From contig DHXA01000239.1 in the NCBI GenBank assembly GCA_002413455.1, forward strand, positions 10,332 through 19,251: 8,920 nt of DNA, written 5' to 3'. The notes below the pieces were generated by a model. That model searched no databases. It saw only the letters and a list, made by a program, of their open reading frames with translations, and was not told the DNA's origin. The translations under genes were made by a program, and so were the position numbers. Shown here piece by piece: positions 1-7,018 of the stretch (within the stretch, counting starts at the first letter, position 1; each line of letters opens with the position of its first letter). This stretch comes from Rhodanobacter sp. UBA5168. GTDB taxonomy: Bacteria > Pseudomonadota > Gammaproteobacteria > Xanthomonadales > Rhodanobacteraceae.

Positions 1-810
1 GCGCAAACGCAACAGGAAGCCACCGGCACCCAGCCCCAACAGAGCCAGCAGCGCCGTCAACGGCCACACCCGCGGCAGCACGATGAAGGCACCCGGCAGG
101 CCGGCGCCGACACTGAACATGCTGCCGGGGACCTGCTTGGCGGTCGCTTCGGCCTCCGCCGAAGCGGCGCCATGGGAAAACAGCTGCGCGTAGCCGTGCT
201 CGTCACCCTGCCGCAGGTCCAGGCGACCGCCCGCCGGCGAGATCGCGTCGAATCGTTGCCGCAGCGGCGCGAAGGGCAGCTCGATCCACGCCCACGCCTG
301 GGCCTGCTGTGGCGGCCCCAGCGGTATCACCAGACTTAGCCGGCGATCGCCGCCGCCGTAGGAAACGCTCTGCACCAGTGGGATGCCTTCGGCGCTTTGC
401 GCGGCCATCAACTGGGCCGCCTTGGCGTAGCCGAATTCGCGGTAATTGGCCTTCAGCACCTCGTTCAGATCGCCGCTGTACAACTCCAGCTTTCTTGCCT
501 GCGGCAACTGCTGGCGCAGCGCCGCGGCAGATTGCGCCGGATCGCTCATCAGATTGACCGGATCCACGCCCGCCAGCACTTTTTCGATCGCGCCGCGCTG
601 CCTGGCGATTTCGTCGGACATGGCCTGCACGGCTTGGTCCTGGGCGACATGGACCCGCTCGATGGCACTCCCTTCATCGGCGATCAGCCAGGTTTGCCAG
701 GCGCAGAACAGCCCCAGCAACAGCAATGCGGTGCCGCCAGCCAACGGCAACAGCCTCAGCCAGTCGATCTGCAGGTTGCGCAGTCGGTCTTTTGCGATGT
801 TCAACGCCAT
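1..810 (-). CDS. algC: Long-form phosphomannomutase/phosphoglucomutase (AlgC), N-terminal membrane-anchored part only; cut by window edge
   Basis: The reading frame is open from an ATG at 808-810 to the window edge, giving the first 270 residues. A GGGAG sequence lies 5 bases before the ATG. The protein has a short basic cytoplasmic start, a hydrophobic helix at about residues 20-42, a soluble stretch of about 205 residues, and a second hydrophobic helix at about 248-267. This two-helix sensor-like layout, with a probably periplasmic loop, matches the N-terminal extension of long AlgC proteins in Pseudomonas and Xanthomonadales. In those proteins the cytoplasmic mutase, which interconverts mannose/glucose 6- and 1-phosphates for LPS and exopolysaccharide precursors, follows. 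The mutase domain and its phosphoserine motif lie outside the window, so the name rests on the extension plus the coaBC-dut-algC order also known in Pseudomonas. The alternative is an unrelated two-helix sensor (chemoreceptor or histidine kinase) that happens to sit here. Confidence 0.72.
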   Translation of the reverse strand, partial: MALNIAKDRLRNLQIDWLRLLPLAGGTALLLLGLFCAWQTWLIADEGSAIERVHVAQDQAVQAMSDEIARQRGAIEKVLAGVDPVNLMSDPAQSAAALRQQLPQARKLELYSGDLNEVLKANYREFGYAKAAQLMAAQSAEGIPLVQSVSYGGGDRRLSLVIPLGPPQQAQAWAWIELPFAPLRQRFDAISPAGGRLDLRQGDEHGYAQLFSHGAASAEAEATAKQVPGSMFSVGAGLPGAFIVLPRVWPLTALLALLGLGAGGFLLRLR

Positions 811-868
811 ACCCGCTCCCGCGGCTGCACTTGCGCACGCGTCCGATGGGTATCGGGCTCGTGTCTGT

Positions 869-1327
869 TCATTGGATACCGGTCGAACCAAACCCGCCGT
901 CGCCGCGTTCGCTCGGCGCAAAGTCGGTCACGATATTCAGCCGCGCTTGCGCCACCGGCATCAGCAGCAACTGGGCGATGCGGTCGCCCACCGCGATGGT
1001 GTACGACTGCGTGCCACGATTCCAGCACGAAATCATCAGCGGCCCCTGGTAGTCGGCGTCGATCACCCCAACCAGGTTGCCCATCACCAGCCCGTGCTTG
1101 TGGCCCAGTCCGGAGCGCGGCACGATCAACGCGCACCAGCCAGGGTCGCCGATATGGATCGCGATGCCACTGGGTACCAACGCACTTTCACCCGGCGCCA
1201 GGGTCAGCGGTGTCGGCAGCGCAGCGCGCAAATCCATGCCTGCGCTGCCGACCGTGGCGGCCTGCGGCAACGGAATGCTATGGCCGAGTCGCGGATCGAG
1301 AATCTTCAGTTCGATGTCGATCGTCAT
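869..1327 (-). CDS. dut: Deoxyuridine 5'-triphosphate nucleotidohydrolase (dUTPase)
   Basis: The gene encodes 152 residues, the usual length of a bacterial homotrimeric dUTPase. The enzyme hydrolyses dUTP to dUMP and pyrophosphate, keeping uracil out of DNA and feeding dTMP synthesis. All five family motifs are visible: AGMDLRA (29-35), PRSGLG (70-75), GVIDADYQG (87-95, with the probable water-activating Asp90), GDRIAQLL (114-121), and the C-terminal P-loop-like [10 protein letters not shown] (141-150), which closes over the substrate. I chose the ATG at 1325-1327. It overlaps the coaBC stop codon in an ATGA arrangement, and the longer in-frame extension back to 1426 lies inside coaBC and matches nothing in the family. 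No good Shine-Dalgarno precedes it, so translation is probably coupled to coaBC. Confidence 0.97.
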   Translation of the reverse strand: MTIDIELKILDPRLGHSIPLPQAATVGSAGMDLRAALPTPLTLAPGESALVPSGIAIHIGDPGWCALIVPRSGLGHKHGLVMGNLVGVIDADYQGPLMISCWNRGTQSYTIAVGDRIAQLLLMPVAQARLNIVTDFAPSERGDGGFGSTGIQ

Positions 1328-2529
1328 CCGCGCGCCGCCCGGTAGCGCTCGGCCACATGGGCGATCAACTGCCGCGCCAGTTCGGGCTTCGCCGCCCGTG
1401 GCAGTTCGATCGCACCGTCGGCCCAATACAACGTCAACGCATTGTCGGCGGTTTCGAAGCCGAGTCCGTCGCCCACCTGATTGGCCGCAATCATGTCCAG
1501 CCCTTTGTGCTGCAGCTTGCCTCGCGCATAGCTGGCCACATCATGGGTCTCCGCGGCGAATCCGACCAGGAACGGATGCACGGCTTGCGCCGACAGGCTG
1601 GCGAGAATGTCGGGATTCTCGCTGAGCTGCAGCGTCAGGCTGGCACCGTCATGCTTTTTCAGCTTGTACGCAGAGACGTCCTGCGCACGGTAGTCGCCCA
1701 CGGCCGCCGCGCCGATATAGATGTCCGCCTGCGCCGCGACCTCAAGCACTGCCGCCTGCATCTGTGCTGCGCTGCGCACGTCGACGCGCCGTGCTACACC
1801 CGACGGCGTAGCCAGGCTCACCGGTCCGGCCACCAGGGTCACGCTGGCGCCGGCCTGAACCGCCGCCGCAGCTACCGCAAACCCCATCCGGCCGGAACTG
1901 CGGTTGCCGATGAAACGCACGGGGTCGATGTCTTCGTAAGTCGGTCCGGCACTGACCAGCACCTTCAGGCCGGCCAAGGCGCCACTGCCGAATGAAGCCA
2001 GCAGCGCATCGCGCAATTCATGTGGTTCCAGCATGCGCCCGCTGCCGACATCGCCGCAGGCCTGATCGCCAACGGCGGGCCCCAACAGCTGGGCGCCGCG
2101 CTGGCGCAAGGTTTCGATATTGGCCTGCACCGAGGGATGCGCCCACATCTGCTGGTTCATCGCGGGCGCCAGATACAGCGGCGCGGCGCTGGCCAGACAT
2201 AGCGTGGTCAGCAGGTCGTCGGCCAGACCGTGCGCCAGCCGCGCCAGCAGATCCGCGCTGGCCGGCGCCATCACAATGCGCTCGGCCCAGCGCGCCAGTT
2301 CGATATGACCCATTGCCGCCTCGGCCTGTGCATCCCACAGGCTGACCCGCACGCTCTGACCGGACAGTGCCTGGAACGTGGTCGGGCTGACGAAATGGGT
2401 GGCACCCTCGGTCATCACCACGCGCACCTCGGCATCGAGATCACGCAGGCGTCGAACCAGCTCGCAGGACTTGTAGGCGGCGATGCCGCCGGACACTCCC
2501 AGCAGAATGCGGCGTTGGGCAAGACTCAT
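1324..2529 (-). CDS. coaBC: Bifunctional phosphopantothenoylcysteine decarboxylase / phosphopantothenate-cysteine ligase
   Basis: This 401-residue protein carries out two consecutive steps of coenzyme A synthesis: CTP-dependent joining of 4'-phosphopantothenate to cysteine (C-terminal CoaB half), then FMN-dependent decarboxylation to 4'-phosphopantetheine (N-terminal CoaC half). CoaC features are the flavin-binding VSGGIAAYK (12-20), His75 in [16 protein letters not shown] (122-129, Asn125) and the substrate-flap Cys158 in [12 protein letters not shown]. CoaB features are [24 protein letters not shown] (193-216), AAVGDYR (275-281) and Lys289 in KLKK. With the start at 2527-2529, His75, Asn125, Cys158 and Lys289 fall at the same numbers as in E. 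coli Dfp. That favours this ATG over an in-frame ATG 16 codons upstream. It is the first gene of the minus-strand block, divergent from radC as in E. coli and Pseudomonas. Confidence 0.97.
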   Translation of the reverse strand: MSLAQRRILLGVSGGIAAYKSCELVRRLRDLDAEVRVVMTEGATHFVSPTTFQALSGQSVRVSLWDAQAEAAMGHIELARWAERIVMAPASADLLARLAHGLADDLLTTLCLASAAPLYLAPAMNQQMWAHPSVQANIETLRQRGAQLLGPAVGDQACGDVGSGRMLEPHELRDALLASFGSGALAGLKVLVSAGPTYEDIDPVRFIGNRSSGRMGFAVAAAAVQAGASVTLVAGPVSLATPSGVARRVDVRSAAQMQAAVLEVAAQADIYIGAAAVGDYRAQDVSAYKLKKHDGASLTLQLSENPDILASLSAQAVHPFLVGFAAETHDVASYARGKLQHKGLDMIAANQVGDGLGFETADNALTLYWADGAIELPRAAKPELARQLIAHVAERYRAARG

Positions 2530-2625
2530 GTAAGGCGGGCCTGACAATCGGGCAGAGTCGTAGCTTACCGGATTCATTCATCGGCACCGCTGCCTGGCGA
2601 GGGCGCCGTCCGGCAAGTTGCAAGC

Positions 2626-3297
2626 ATGAGTATCCGCGACTGGCCCGCAGGCGAACGTCCCCGTGAAAAACTGTTGGCACACGGCAGCGCCGCACTGTCC
2701 GACGCCGAATTATTGGCCGTGCTGCTGGGCAGCGGTAGCCGTGGCAAGGACGCGCTGGCGCTGGGCCGCGAACTGCTCGCCAACGCCGGCAGCCTCGGCG
2801 CGCTGTTGAGCCGCCCCGAGCAGCAGATCCGTGCCGGTGGGCTGGGTCCAGCCAAGCGCGCACGCATCGCCGCCGCGCTGGAGCTGGCCCGGCGCAGCCT
2901 GGCCGAACAGTTGCTCGATAAGCCCAGTCTGGGCAACCCGCGAGACAGCGGCGATTATCTGCGCGCCCGGCTGCGTCACCTGCCGTACGAGGTGTTCGGC
3001 TGCCTGTATCTGGACAATCGTCACCGCGTGCTGGCGTTCGAGGAACTGTTCCGCGGTACCGTCGACGGCGCCAGCGTGCATCCGCGCGAAGTGGTGCGGG
3101 CGTGTCTGCAGCACAATGCCTGCGCTGTGATCTTCGCCCACAACCACCCCTCCGGCGTGGCCGAGCCCAGCGCGGCCGACCGCGCGATTACCCACGAGCT
3201 GCGCGACGCGCTGCAACTGGTCGGCGTGCGTGTGCTCGATCATCTGGTGATCGGCAGCGGCGAGCCGGTGTCGATGGCCGCCCGGGGCCTGATCTGA
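2626..3297 (+). CDS. radC: RadC-family (JAB/MPN+) protein
   Basis: The gene encodes 223 residues, full length for the RadC (UPF0758) family. The N-terminal part (about 1-95) holds the conserved RPREKLLAHG and LSDAELLAVLLGSG segments and a helix-hairpin-helix-like GGLGPAKRARI stretch. The C-terminal part is a JAB/MPN+ metalloprotease-like domain with an intact zinc motif: His172 and His174 in HNHPSG, then Ser182 and Asp185 in the H-x-H-x7-S-x2-D pattern. The role of the family is unsettled. The name came from a mutation later shown not to affect radC itself, so the DNA-repair label should not be trusted. There is no clear Shine-Dalgarno before the ATG. The gene diverges from coaBC with 96 bases between the starts, a conserved neighbourhood in gammaproteobacteria, so both promoters must lie in that gap; I cannot pick out a convincing -35/-10 pair there. 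Confidence 0.95.
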   Translation: MSIRDWPAGERPREKLLAHGSAALSDAELLAVLLGSGSRGKDALALGRELLANAGSLGALLSRPEQQIRAGGLGPAKRARIAAALELARRSLAEQLLDKPSLGNPRDSGDYLRARLRHLPYEVFGCLYLDNRHRVLAFEELFRGTVDGASVHPREVVRACLQHNACAVIFAHNHPSGVAEPSAADRAITHELRDALQLVGVRVLDHLVIGSGEPVSMAARGLI

Positions 3298-3314
3298 GTA
3301 CCGGCCGCGGCCAT

Positions 3315-3343
3315 AAAAAAACGGCGTGGAACGATCCACGCCG
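3315..3343 (-). terminator. Rho-independent terminator facing the minus strand
   Basis: A perfect 9-bp GC-rich inverted repeat (arms 3322-3330 and 3335-3343, loop of four bases) is flanked on its low-coordinate side by seven A residues (3315-3321). Read on the minus strand this is a strong stem followed directly by seven U residues, a textbook intrinsic terminator. In the plus direction no U-tract follows the stem, so it is not the radC terminator, although it starts only 17 bases after the radC stop. It would end any minus-strand transcript arising in the radC-argS gap before it runs antisense into radC. Confidence 0.75.
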
Positions 3344-3405
3344 CAGGGCCGATTTGGGGAGGGGGAGAGAGCGGCGTCTCCGGTGCCGTTTCATGGAGGG
3401 GAATC

Positions 3406-3564
3406 ATGTCCGGCATCGCCAGTGTCGCAACATCGCATGACGAACCGATGACACGTGGTGCTCGCATGAAGTACCGCCAAGTCGCCGATACTTATGCACA
3501 AATGAAGATACCGGCACTTGCCGGGCCTATCGTGCCTTTGATCACATGTTGTAGCCATAAATAA
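3406..3564 (+). CDS. Possible small protein, 52 aa, unrecognised
   Basis: An ATG at 3406 opens a 52-codon frame ending in TAA. It is preceded by GGAGGGG at 3396-3402, three bases from the ATG (about five from the GGAGG core). This is one of the best Shine-Dalgarno matches in the window. The product begins MSGIASVATSHDEP and contains internal Met at 15, 21 and 33, a mildly hydrophobic tail (about 35-47) and a Cys-Cys pair at 48-49. There is no signal peptide, no clear membrane helix and no family I recognise. Against it: codon third positions are not strongly GC-rich as in the neighbouring genes, and the last third runs into the AT-rich island. It could be a genuine small gene, a degraded gene start or chance. 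Confidence 0.3.
   Translation: MSGIASVATSHDEPMTRGARMKYRQVADTYAQMKIPALAGPIVPLITCCSHK
3492..3500 (+). promoter_or_regulatory. DnaA-box-like 9-mer
   Basis: TTATGCACA fits the DnaA-box pattern TTATNCACA. It lies inside the possible 52-aa ORF, about 55 bases left of the AT-rich island. On its own a 9-mer like this is weak evidence; it is listed because a perfect box lies on the other side of the island. Confidence 0.35.
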
Positions 3565-3606
3565 TTGATATAAATAGATAAATTATCGTGACTTGTTGAT
3601 TTATTG
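3556..3606. other. AT-rich island with repeated ATAAATA words
   Basis: About 50 bases consist overwhelmingly of A and T in a window that is otherwise strongly GC-rich. The heptamer ATAAATA occurs at 3557-3563 and 3570-3576, with a near copy (ATAAATT) at 3578-3584. Such a segment could be an easily melted element, an UP-element or promoter, or a scar of foreign DNA. Read on the minus strand, GATAAT (3587-3582) is a good -10 hexamer, but the best -35 at 17-bp spacing is poor. On the plus strand TATAAA (3569-3574) also resembles a -10 without a good -35. Confidence 0.6.
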
Positions 3607-3642
3607 CCGCCCCAGACAAAGCTCGGAGCGCCATCCGCAGCT

Positions 3643-3663
3643 TTCCCCACAGACTTATCCACA
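3643..3663 (+). promoter_or_regulatory. Perfect DnaA box with a degenerate neighbour
   Basis: TTATCCACA at 3655-3663 is an exact match to the strong DnaA-box consensus. A related 9-mer, TTCCCCACA (3643-3651, two mismatches), sits 12 bases upstream in the same orientation. They lie about 35-60 bases right of the AT-rich island and about 130 bases before argS. They could bind DnaA to regulate argS or another transcript from this gap. The remaining bases (3664-3794) show a short direct repeat of CCCAGCG (3697-3710) and a lone -10-like TAGGAT (3758-3763), and nothing else I can name. Confidence 0.45.
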
Positions 3664-3794
3664 AGCCGCGCCAACCGGCATATCGGGGGTGCGGTCCCAG
3701 CGCCCAGCGCCCATGAGGGCCGGGTTACGACGTCTCTCGCCGCACGTGGCGGTCTGTTAGGATTGGCGGTTCCATCACGAAACCGATCCCATCC

Positions 3795-5483
3795 GTGAAA
3801 GAACAGCTGCGCGAACTGGTGCTGCAGGCGATCCAGACTCTGCAAGACAATGCCTCCCTGGCTGCCGATCCAAGCCTGCCCGGGTTCGTGATCGAGCGAG
3901 CGCGCAGCCGCGAACACGGGGATTTTGCCTGCAACGTGGCGATGCTGCTGGCCAAATCCGCACGTGCCAAACCGCGAGAGCTGGCCGAGAAACTGGTGGC
4001 TGCGCTGCCCACCAATGAGCTGGTGGAGAAAGTGGAAATCGCCGGCCCCGGCTTCATCAACTTTCACCTGGCCGGCGGGGCCTATCACGCCGAAGTGCGC
4101 CGCATCATGGCGCAGGGCGAAGCCTACGGGCGCAACGAGAGCGGTGCGGGCAAGACCGCTGGCGTGGAGTTTGTCTCGGCCAACCCGACCGGCCCGCTGC
4201 ACGTGGGCCATGGCCGCGCCGCCGCGATCGGCGACTGCTTGAGCCGCCTGCTCGATGCCACCGGCTGGAACGTCAGGCGCGAGTACTACTACAACGACGC
4301 CGGCGCGCAGATCGCGAACCTGGCCATCTCGGTACAGGCGCGCGCGCGCGGCATCACCCCGGACGACAGCGGTTGGCCGGACAGCGGCTACCGCGGCGAC
4401 TATATTGCCGATGTGGCACGCGCCTATCTCGATCGCGAATCGGTGGTGGCCGATGGCGAGACGGTCACCGGCGCCGGCGATGTCGACGACCTCGACGCGA
4501 TCCGCCACTTCGCCGTGGCCAGCCTGCGACGCGAACAGGATCTGGACCTGCAGGCGTTCGGCGTGAGTTTCGACACCTACTTTCTGGAATCGTCGCTATA
4601 CAGCGACGGCCAGGTGGAAGAGACCGTGCGCGAGCTGATTGCCCACGGCCACACTTACGAGGAAGGTGGCGCGCTGTGGCTGCGCACCACCGACTTCGGT
4701 GACGACAAGGACCGCGTGATGCGCAAGTCCGACGGCACGTACACCTATTTCCTGCCTGACGTGGCCTATCACCGCAGCAAGTGGCAGCGCGGCTACCAGC
4801 GCGCGATCACCGAGCTGGGTTCGGATCATCATGGCTCGCTGGCTCGGGTGAAGGCCGGCCTGCAGGCACTGGATTGCGGCATCCCCAAAGGTTGGCCGGA
4901 ATACGTGCTGCACCAGATGGTGACCGTGATGCGCGGCGGCGAGGAGGTGAAGATCTCCAAACGCGCCGGCAGCTACGTCACCTTGCGCGACCTGATCGAC
5001 GAGGTCGGCCGCGACGCCACGCGCTACTTCCTGATTGCACGCAAGTCCGATTCACAGCTGGTGTTCGACATCGACCTGGCTCGTTCGCAAAGCAACGACA
5101 ATCCGGTCTACTACATCCAGTACGCGCATGCCCGCGTGTGCAGCGTGCTGCGTCAGGCGCCGGAAAAAGGCTTCACGTTCGACCTGGCCGACGGCCTCGC
5201 CAATCTGGCACGGCTGGACAACGAGCACGAGCAAATCCTGCTCACCGAATTGTCCAAATATCCCGAATTGGTCGATAACGCCGCGGCGAATCTGGAGCCG
5301 CACCTGGTCGCCGCGTGGCTGCGCGAACTGGCCAACGCGTTTCACACCTATTACAACTCGCACCAGTTCCTGATCGAGGACGCCGCGCTGCGCAATGCGC
5401 GCCTGGCACTGGTGGTGGCGACCCGGCAAGTGTTGAAGAATGGCCTGCAATTGTTGGGCCTGAGCGCCCCGGAGAAGATGTAA
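3795..5483 (+). CDS. argS: Arginyl-tRNA synthetase (class I)
   Basis: The protein has 562 residues, typical for bacterial ArgRS, and charges tRNA-Arg with arginine in the cytoplasm. In order: the N-terminal additional domain that contacts the tRNA D-loop (about 1-110, including [14 protein letters not shown]); the class I signature HVGH (136-139) within [13 protein letters not shown]; the Rossmann core with the arginine-site run [12 protein letters not shown]; the KMSKS-equivalent KISKRAG (386-392); and the C-terminal DALR anticodon-binding domain ending in [13 protein letters not shown]. The start is GTG at 3795. It aligns with the usual MK-x-x-[LI]R-x-L beginning and no closer alternative exists, but no Shine-Dalgarno precedes it. 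The only promoter hint is TAGGAT at 3758-3763. It is first in a plus-strand unit with the SPOR gene, the same argS-SPOR pairing as in Pseudomonas. Confidence 0.97.
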   Translation: MKEQLRELVLQAIQTLQDNASLAADPSLPGFVIERARSREHGDFACNVAMLLAKSARAKPRELAEKLVAALPTNELVEKVEIAGPGFINFHLAGGAYHAEVRRIMAQGEAYGRNESGAGKTAGVEFVSANPTGPLHVGHGRAAAIGDCLSRLLDATGWNVRREYYYNDAGAQIANLAISVQARARGITPDDSGWPDSGYRGDYIADVARAYLDRESVVADGETVTGAGDVDDLDAIRHFAVASLRREQDLDLQAFGVSFDTYFLESSLYSDGQVEETVRELIAHGHTYEEGGALWLRTTDFGDDKDRVMRKSDGTYTYFLPDVAYHRSKWQRGYQRAITELGSDHHGSLARVKAGLQALDCGIPKGWPEYVLHQMVTVMRGGEEVKISKRAGSYVTLRDLIDEVGRDATRYFLIARKSDSQLVFDIDLARSQSNDNPVYYIQYAHARVCSVLRQAPEKGFTFDLADGLANLARLDNEHEQILLTELSKYPELVDNAAANLEPHLVAAWLRELANAFHTYYNSHQFLIEDAALRNARLALVVATRQVLKNGLQLLGLSAPEKM

Positions 5484-6202
5484 TGGCAGCACGCAAGGGC
5501 AAGGGCCGGCAGGCCGTACGCAATGGCAGCAATGGTTTTCCGGGCTGGGGCTACGCCGTCGTCGGCCTGGTGGCTGGCGCGATTCTGATGGCGGTGATGA
5601 TGCGCGGCAGCCTGCTGACCAGCATGAACAAACCCAGTGGCCCCCAGGCGAACCCGCAGGCCACTGCCGAACGCGGCAGCGAGCCTGGCGTCGTTGAACC
5701 GGCGGCAGGCGACAGCGCGCCGAAGAAGCCGCAATTCGATTTCTATTCGGTGCTGTCCGAGAAGGAAGTGCGCATCCCCGACGCCGAGATCAGCGCGCAG
5801 GCCCGTGCCGAACAGCAGCAAAAACAGCAGGCCGCGCAGTTGCAGGCCCAGCAGCAGGCCGCTGCCCAGCAGACGGCAGCAGCGGCGGCGCCGAGCAACG
5901 CACCGGCTGCCGTCAGCGAAAACATTGCGGCCGCTCCGGCCGCGGCCGTACCGCAGCCGGCCGCCGGCAGCGGCTACCTGCTGCAGGTCGGCGCGTTCCC
6001 CAATGCTGCCGATGCCGAAACCCTGAAGGCGAAGCTCGCCATGCAGGGCTTTGTCGCCAACGTGCAATCGGTCAACATCGGCGGACAGAGCTACAACCGC
6101 GTGCGTCTTGGCCCGTTCCGTTCGGCGACCGAACTGGAATCGACCAAGCAACGACTGGCATCGGCGGGGATCAATGCGATCGCGCTGAAGGAAGGCCGCT
6201 AA
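5483..6202 (+). CDS. SPOR-domain inner-membrane protein, FtsN-like
   Basis: The gene encodes 239 residues. Layout: basic cytoplasmic N-terminus (1-21), a single transmembrane helix (about 22-40), a periplasmic linker containing FDFYSVLSEKEVRIPD (85-100), a Gln/Ala-rich low-complexity stretch with coiled-coil character (about 104-136) continuing Ala/Pro-rich to about 161, and a C-terminal SPOR domain (about 163-238, starting GYLLQVGAFPNAADAE). SPOR domains bind peptidoglycan lacking stem peptides at the division septum, so a role in cell division or septal wall remodelling is inferred. The start ATG (5483) overlaps the argS TAA as TAATG, and GGAG at 5471-5474 inside argS serves as Shine-Dalgarno. 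Translation is thus coupled to argS. A longer in-frame ORF back to 5315 overlaps argS and is not the real start. I leave the symbol blank because FtsN orthology cannot be settled from sequence reading alone. Confidence 0.9.
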   Translation: MAARKGKGRQAVRNGSNGFPGWGYAVVGLVAGAILMAVMMRGSLLTSMNKPSGPQANPQATAERGSEPGVVEPAAGDSAPKKPQFDFYSVLSEKEVRIPDAEISAQARAEQQQKQQAAQLQAQQQAAAQQTAAAAAPSNAPAAVSENIAAAPAAAVPQPAAGSGYLLQVGAFPNAADAETLKAKLAMQGFVANVQSVNIGGQSYNRVRLGPFRSATELESTKQRLASAGINAIALKEGR

Positions 6203-6224
6203 GCCTGCCACAGCCGTCTCCCGC

Positions 6225-6230
6225 TAAACT
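6225..6230 (+). promoter_or_regulatory. Candidate -10 box of a leaderless ydfG promoter
   Basis: TAAACT ends 7 bases before the ydfG ATG, so transcription starting at the usual distance would begin at or next to the A of the start codon. The 35-base gap after the SPOR gene has no Shine-Dalgarno near the ATG, which fits a leaderless message. No convincing -35 is present at the expected spacing, so this remains a candidate. Confidence 0.35.
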
Positions 6231-6237
6231 TTCCCGC

Positions 6238-6990
6238 ATGACCATCAAGACAGTCTGGATTACCGGCGCCACCTCCGGGTTCGGCGCCGCCACCGTGGAA
6301 CGCTTCGTGGCAGGAGGTTGGCGGGTGATCGCCAGCGGTCGGCGCATGGAGCGGCTGCAGCAACTGGTGGCGCGGCATGGCGCCGAGCGCGTGCATGCGG
6401 CGGCATTCGACGTGCGTGACGAGGCCGCGATGCGCGCGGCGCATGCAGACCTGCCACCCGCATTCGCCGCCATCGACCTGCTGGTCAACAACGCCGGTCT
6501 GGCGTTGGGCACCGCGCCCGCACAGCAGGCCGACCTGGTGCAGTGGAAGCAGATGATCGATATCAACGTCACCGCCCTGGTGTCGCTGACCCATTTGCTG
6601 TTGCCGCAACTGATCGAGCGCCGCGGTGCGATCGTCAACATCAGCTCGATCGCGGGCAGCTACGCCTACCGCGGCGGCAATGTGTACGGCGCGACCAAGG
6701 CCTTCGTCACCCAGTTCTCGCAGAACCTGCGCAGCGACCTGCACGGCAGCGGCGTCCGCGTGACCTCGGTGGAACCGGGCATGGCCGAGACCGAGTTCAC
6801 CCTGGTGCGCACCGGCGGCGACCAGGCCGCCTCGGACCAGCTGTACGCCGGCGCCCACCCGATCACGGCCGGCGACATTGCCGACACGATCTGGTGGATC
6901 GCCAACCTGCCGCCGCATCTGAACATCAACCGCATCGAGGTGATGCCGGTCAGCCAGTCGGCGGCCGGGTTGCAGGTGCACCGCGGCTGA
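6238..6990 (+). CDS. ydfG: NADP-dependent 3-hydroxy acid dehydrogenase, YdfG-type short-chain dehydrogenase
   Basis: The protein has 250 residues and is a classical short-chain dehydrogenase/reductase. The cofactor motif TGATSGFG (9-16) is followed by Arg35-Arg36 after the second strand (ASGRR), typical of NADP preference. NNAG lies at 84-87. The catalytic set is Ser137, Tyr150 and Lys154 (YGATK), with Asn110 as the fourth member. Long stretches resemble E. coli YdfG as I recall it, including NNAGLALG, GGNVYGATKAFV-QFS-NLR-DLHG and the ending N-I-x-x-MPV-QS-AGL-VHR. YdfG oxidises serine, allo-threonine and 3-hydroxy acids and also reduces malonic semialdehyde. It sits 35 bases after the SPOR gene on the same strand, so it may be read from argS or from its own leaderless promoter. 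Confidence 0.9.
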   Translation: MTIKTVWITGATSGFGAATVERFVAGGWRVIASGRRMERLQQLVARHGAERVHAAAFDVRDEAAMRAAHADLPPAFAAIDLLVNNAGLALGTAPAQQADLVQWKQMIDINVTALVSLTHLLLPQLIERRGAIVNISSIAGSYAYRGGNVYGATKAFVTQFSQNLRSDLHGSGVRVTSVEPGMAETEFTLVRTGGDQAASDQLYAGAHPITAGDIADTIWWIANLPPHLNINRIEVMPVSQSAAGLQVHRG

Positions 6991-7018
6991 GTCCGCGCGG
7001 CCGAGCCGCAGGCCCCGT

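Noticed and set aside
397..1995. A 532-codon open frame on the plus strand across algC, dut and coaBC
   Set aside because: It runs antisense to three genes with clear family motifs. Its Arg/Gln/His-rich composition is that of a shadow frame in GC-rich DNA, and no domain is recognisable.
2530..2625. A shared palindromic promoter between coaBC and radC (GTAGCTTAC / GTAAGCTAC)
   Set aside because: The hexamers match the -10 consensus at only three of six positions, and no -35 is found at proper spacing for either direction.
3188..3467. Two minus-strand ORFs (3188-3394 and 3240-3467) overlapping the radC 3' end
   Set aside because: Both run straight through the intrinsic terminator and antisense into radC, which argues against either being expressed as a protein.
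3391..3558. A 55-codon Cys/His-rich ORF on the minus strand
   Set aside because: It has no Shine-Dalgarno, overlaps the plus-strand 52-codon ORF and has no recognisable fold. It is kept only as part of the small-RNA candidate, not called as a gene.
3480..3680. Chromosomal replication origin
   Set aside because: No dnaA, dnaN, gyrB, rpmH or mnmG neighbours are present and only one perfect DnaA box is seen. Known Xanthomonas oriC sits next to dnaA.
3492..4508. A 338-codon minus-strand frame opposite the argS start and into the radC-argS gap
   Set aside because: Most of it is antisense to argS codons including the HVGH motif, and the protein resembles nothing. The open stretch through the gap looks accidental.
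5351..6211. A 286-codon minus-strand frame opposite the SPOR gene
   Set aside because: It is antisense to a gene with a transmembrane helix and a SPOR domain, and its Arg/Leu-rich repeats mirror the Gln/Ala codons on the other strand.
6997..7009. Hairpin (GCGGC/GCCGC) between the convergent ydfG and bdhA as a bidirectional terminator
   Set aside because: It has only a 5-bp stem with no U-tract in either direction. A stem this short is expected by chance at this GC content.
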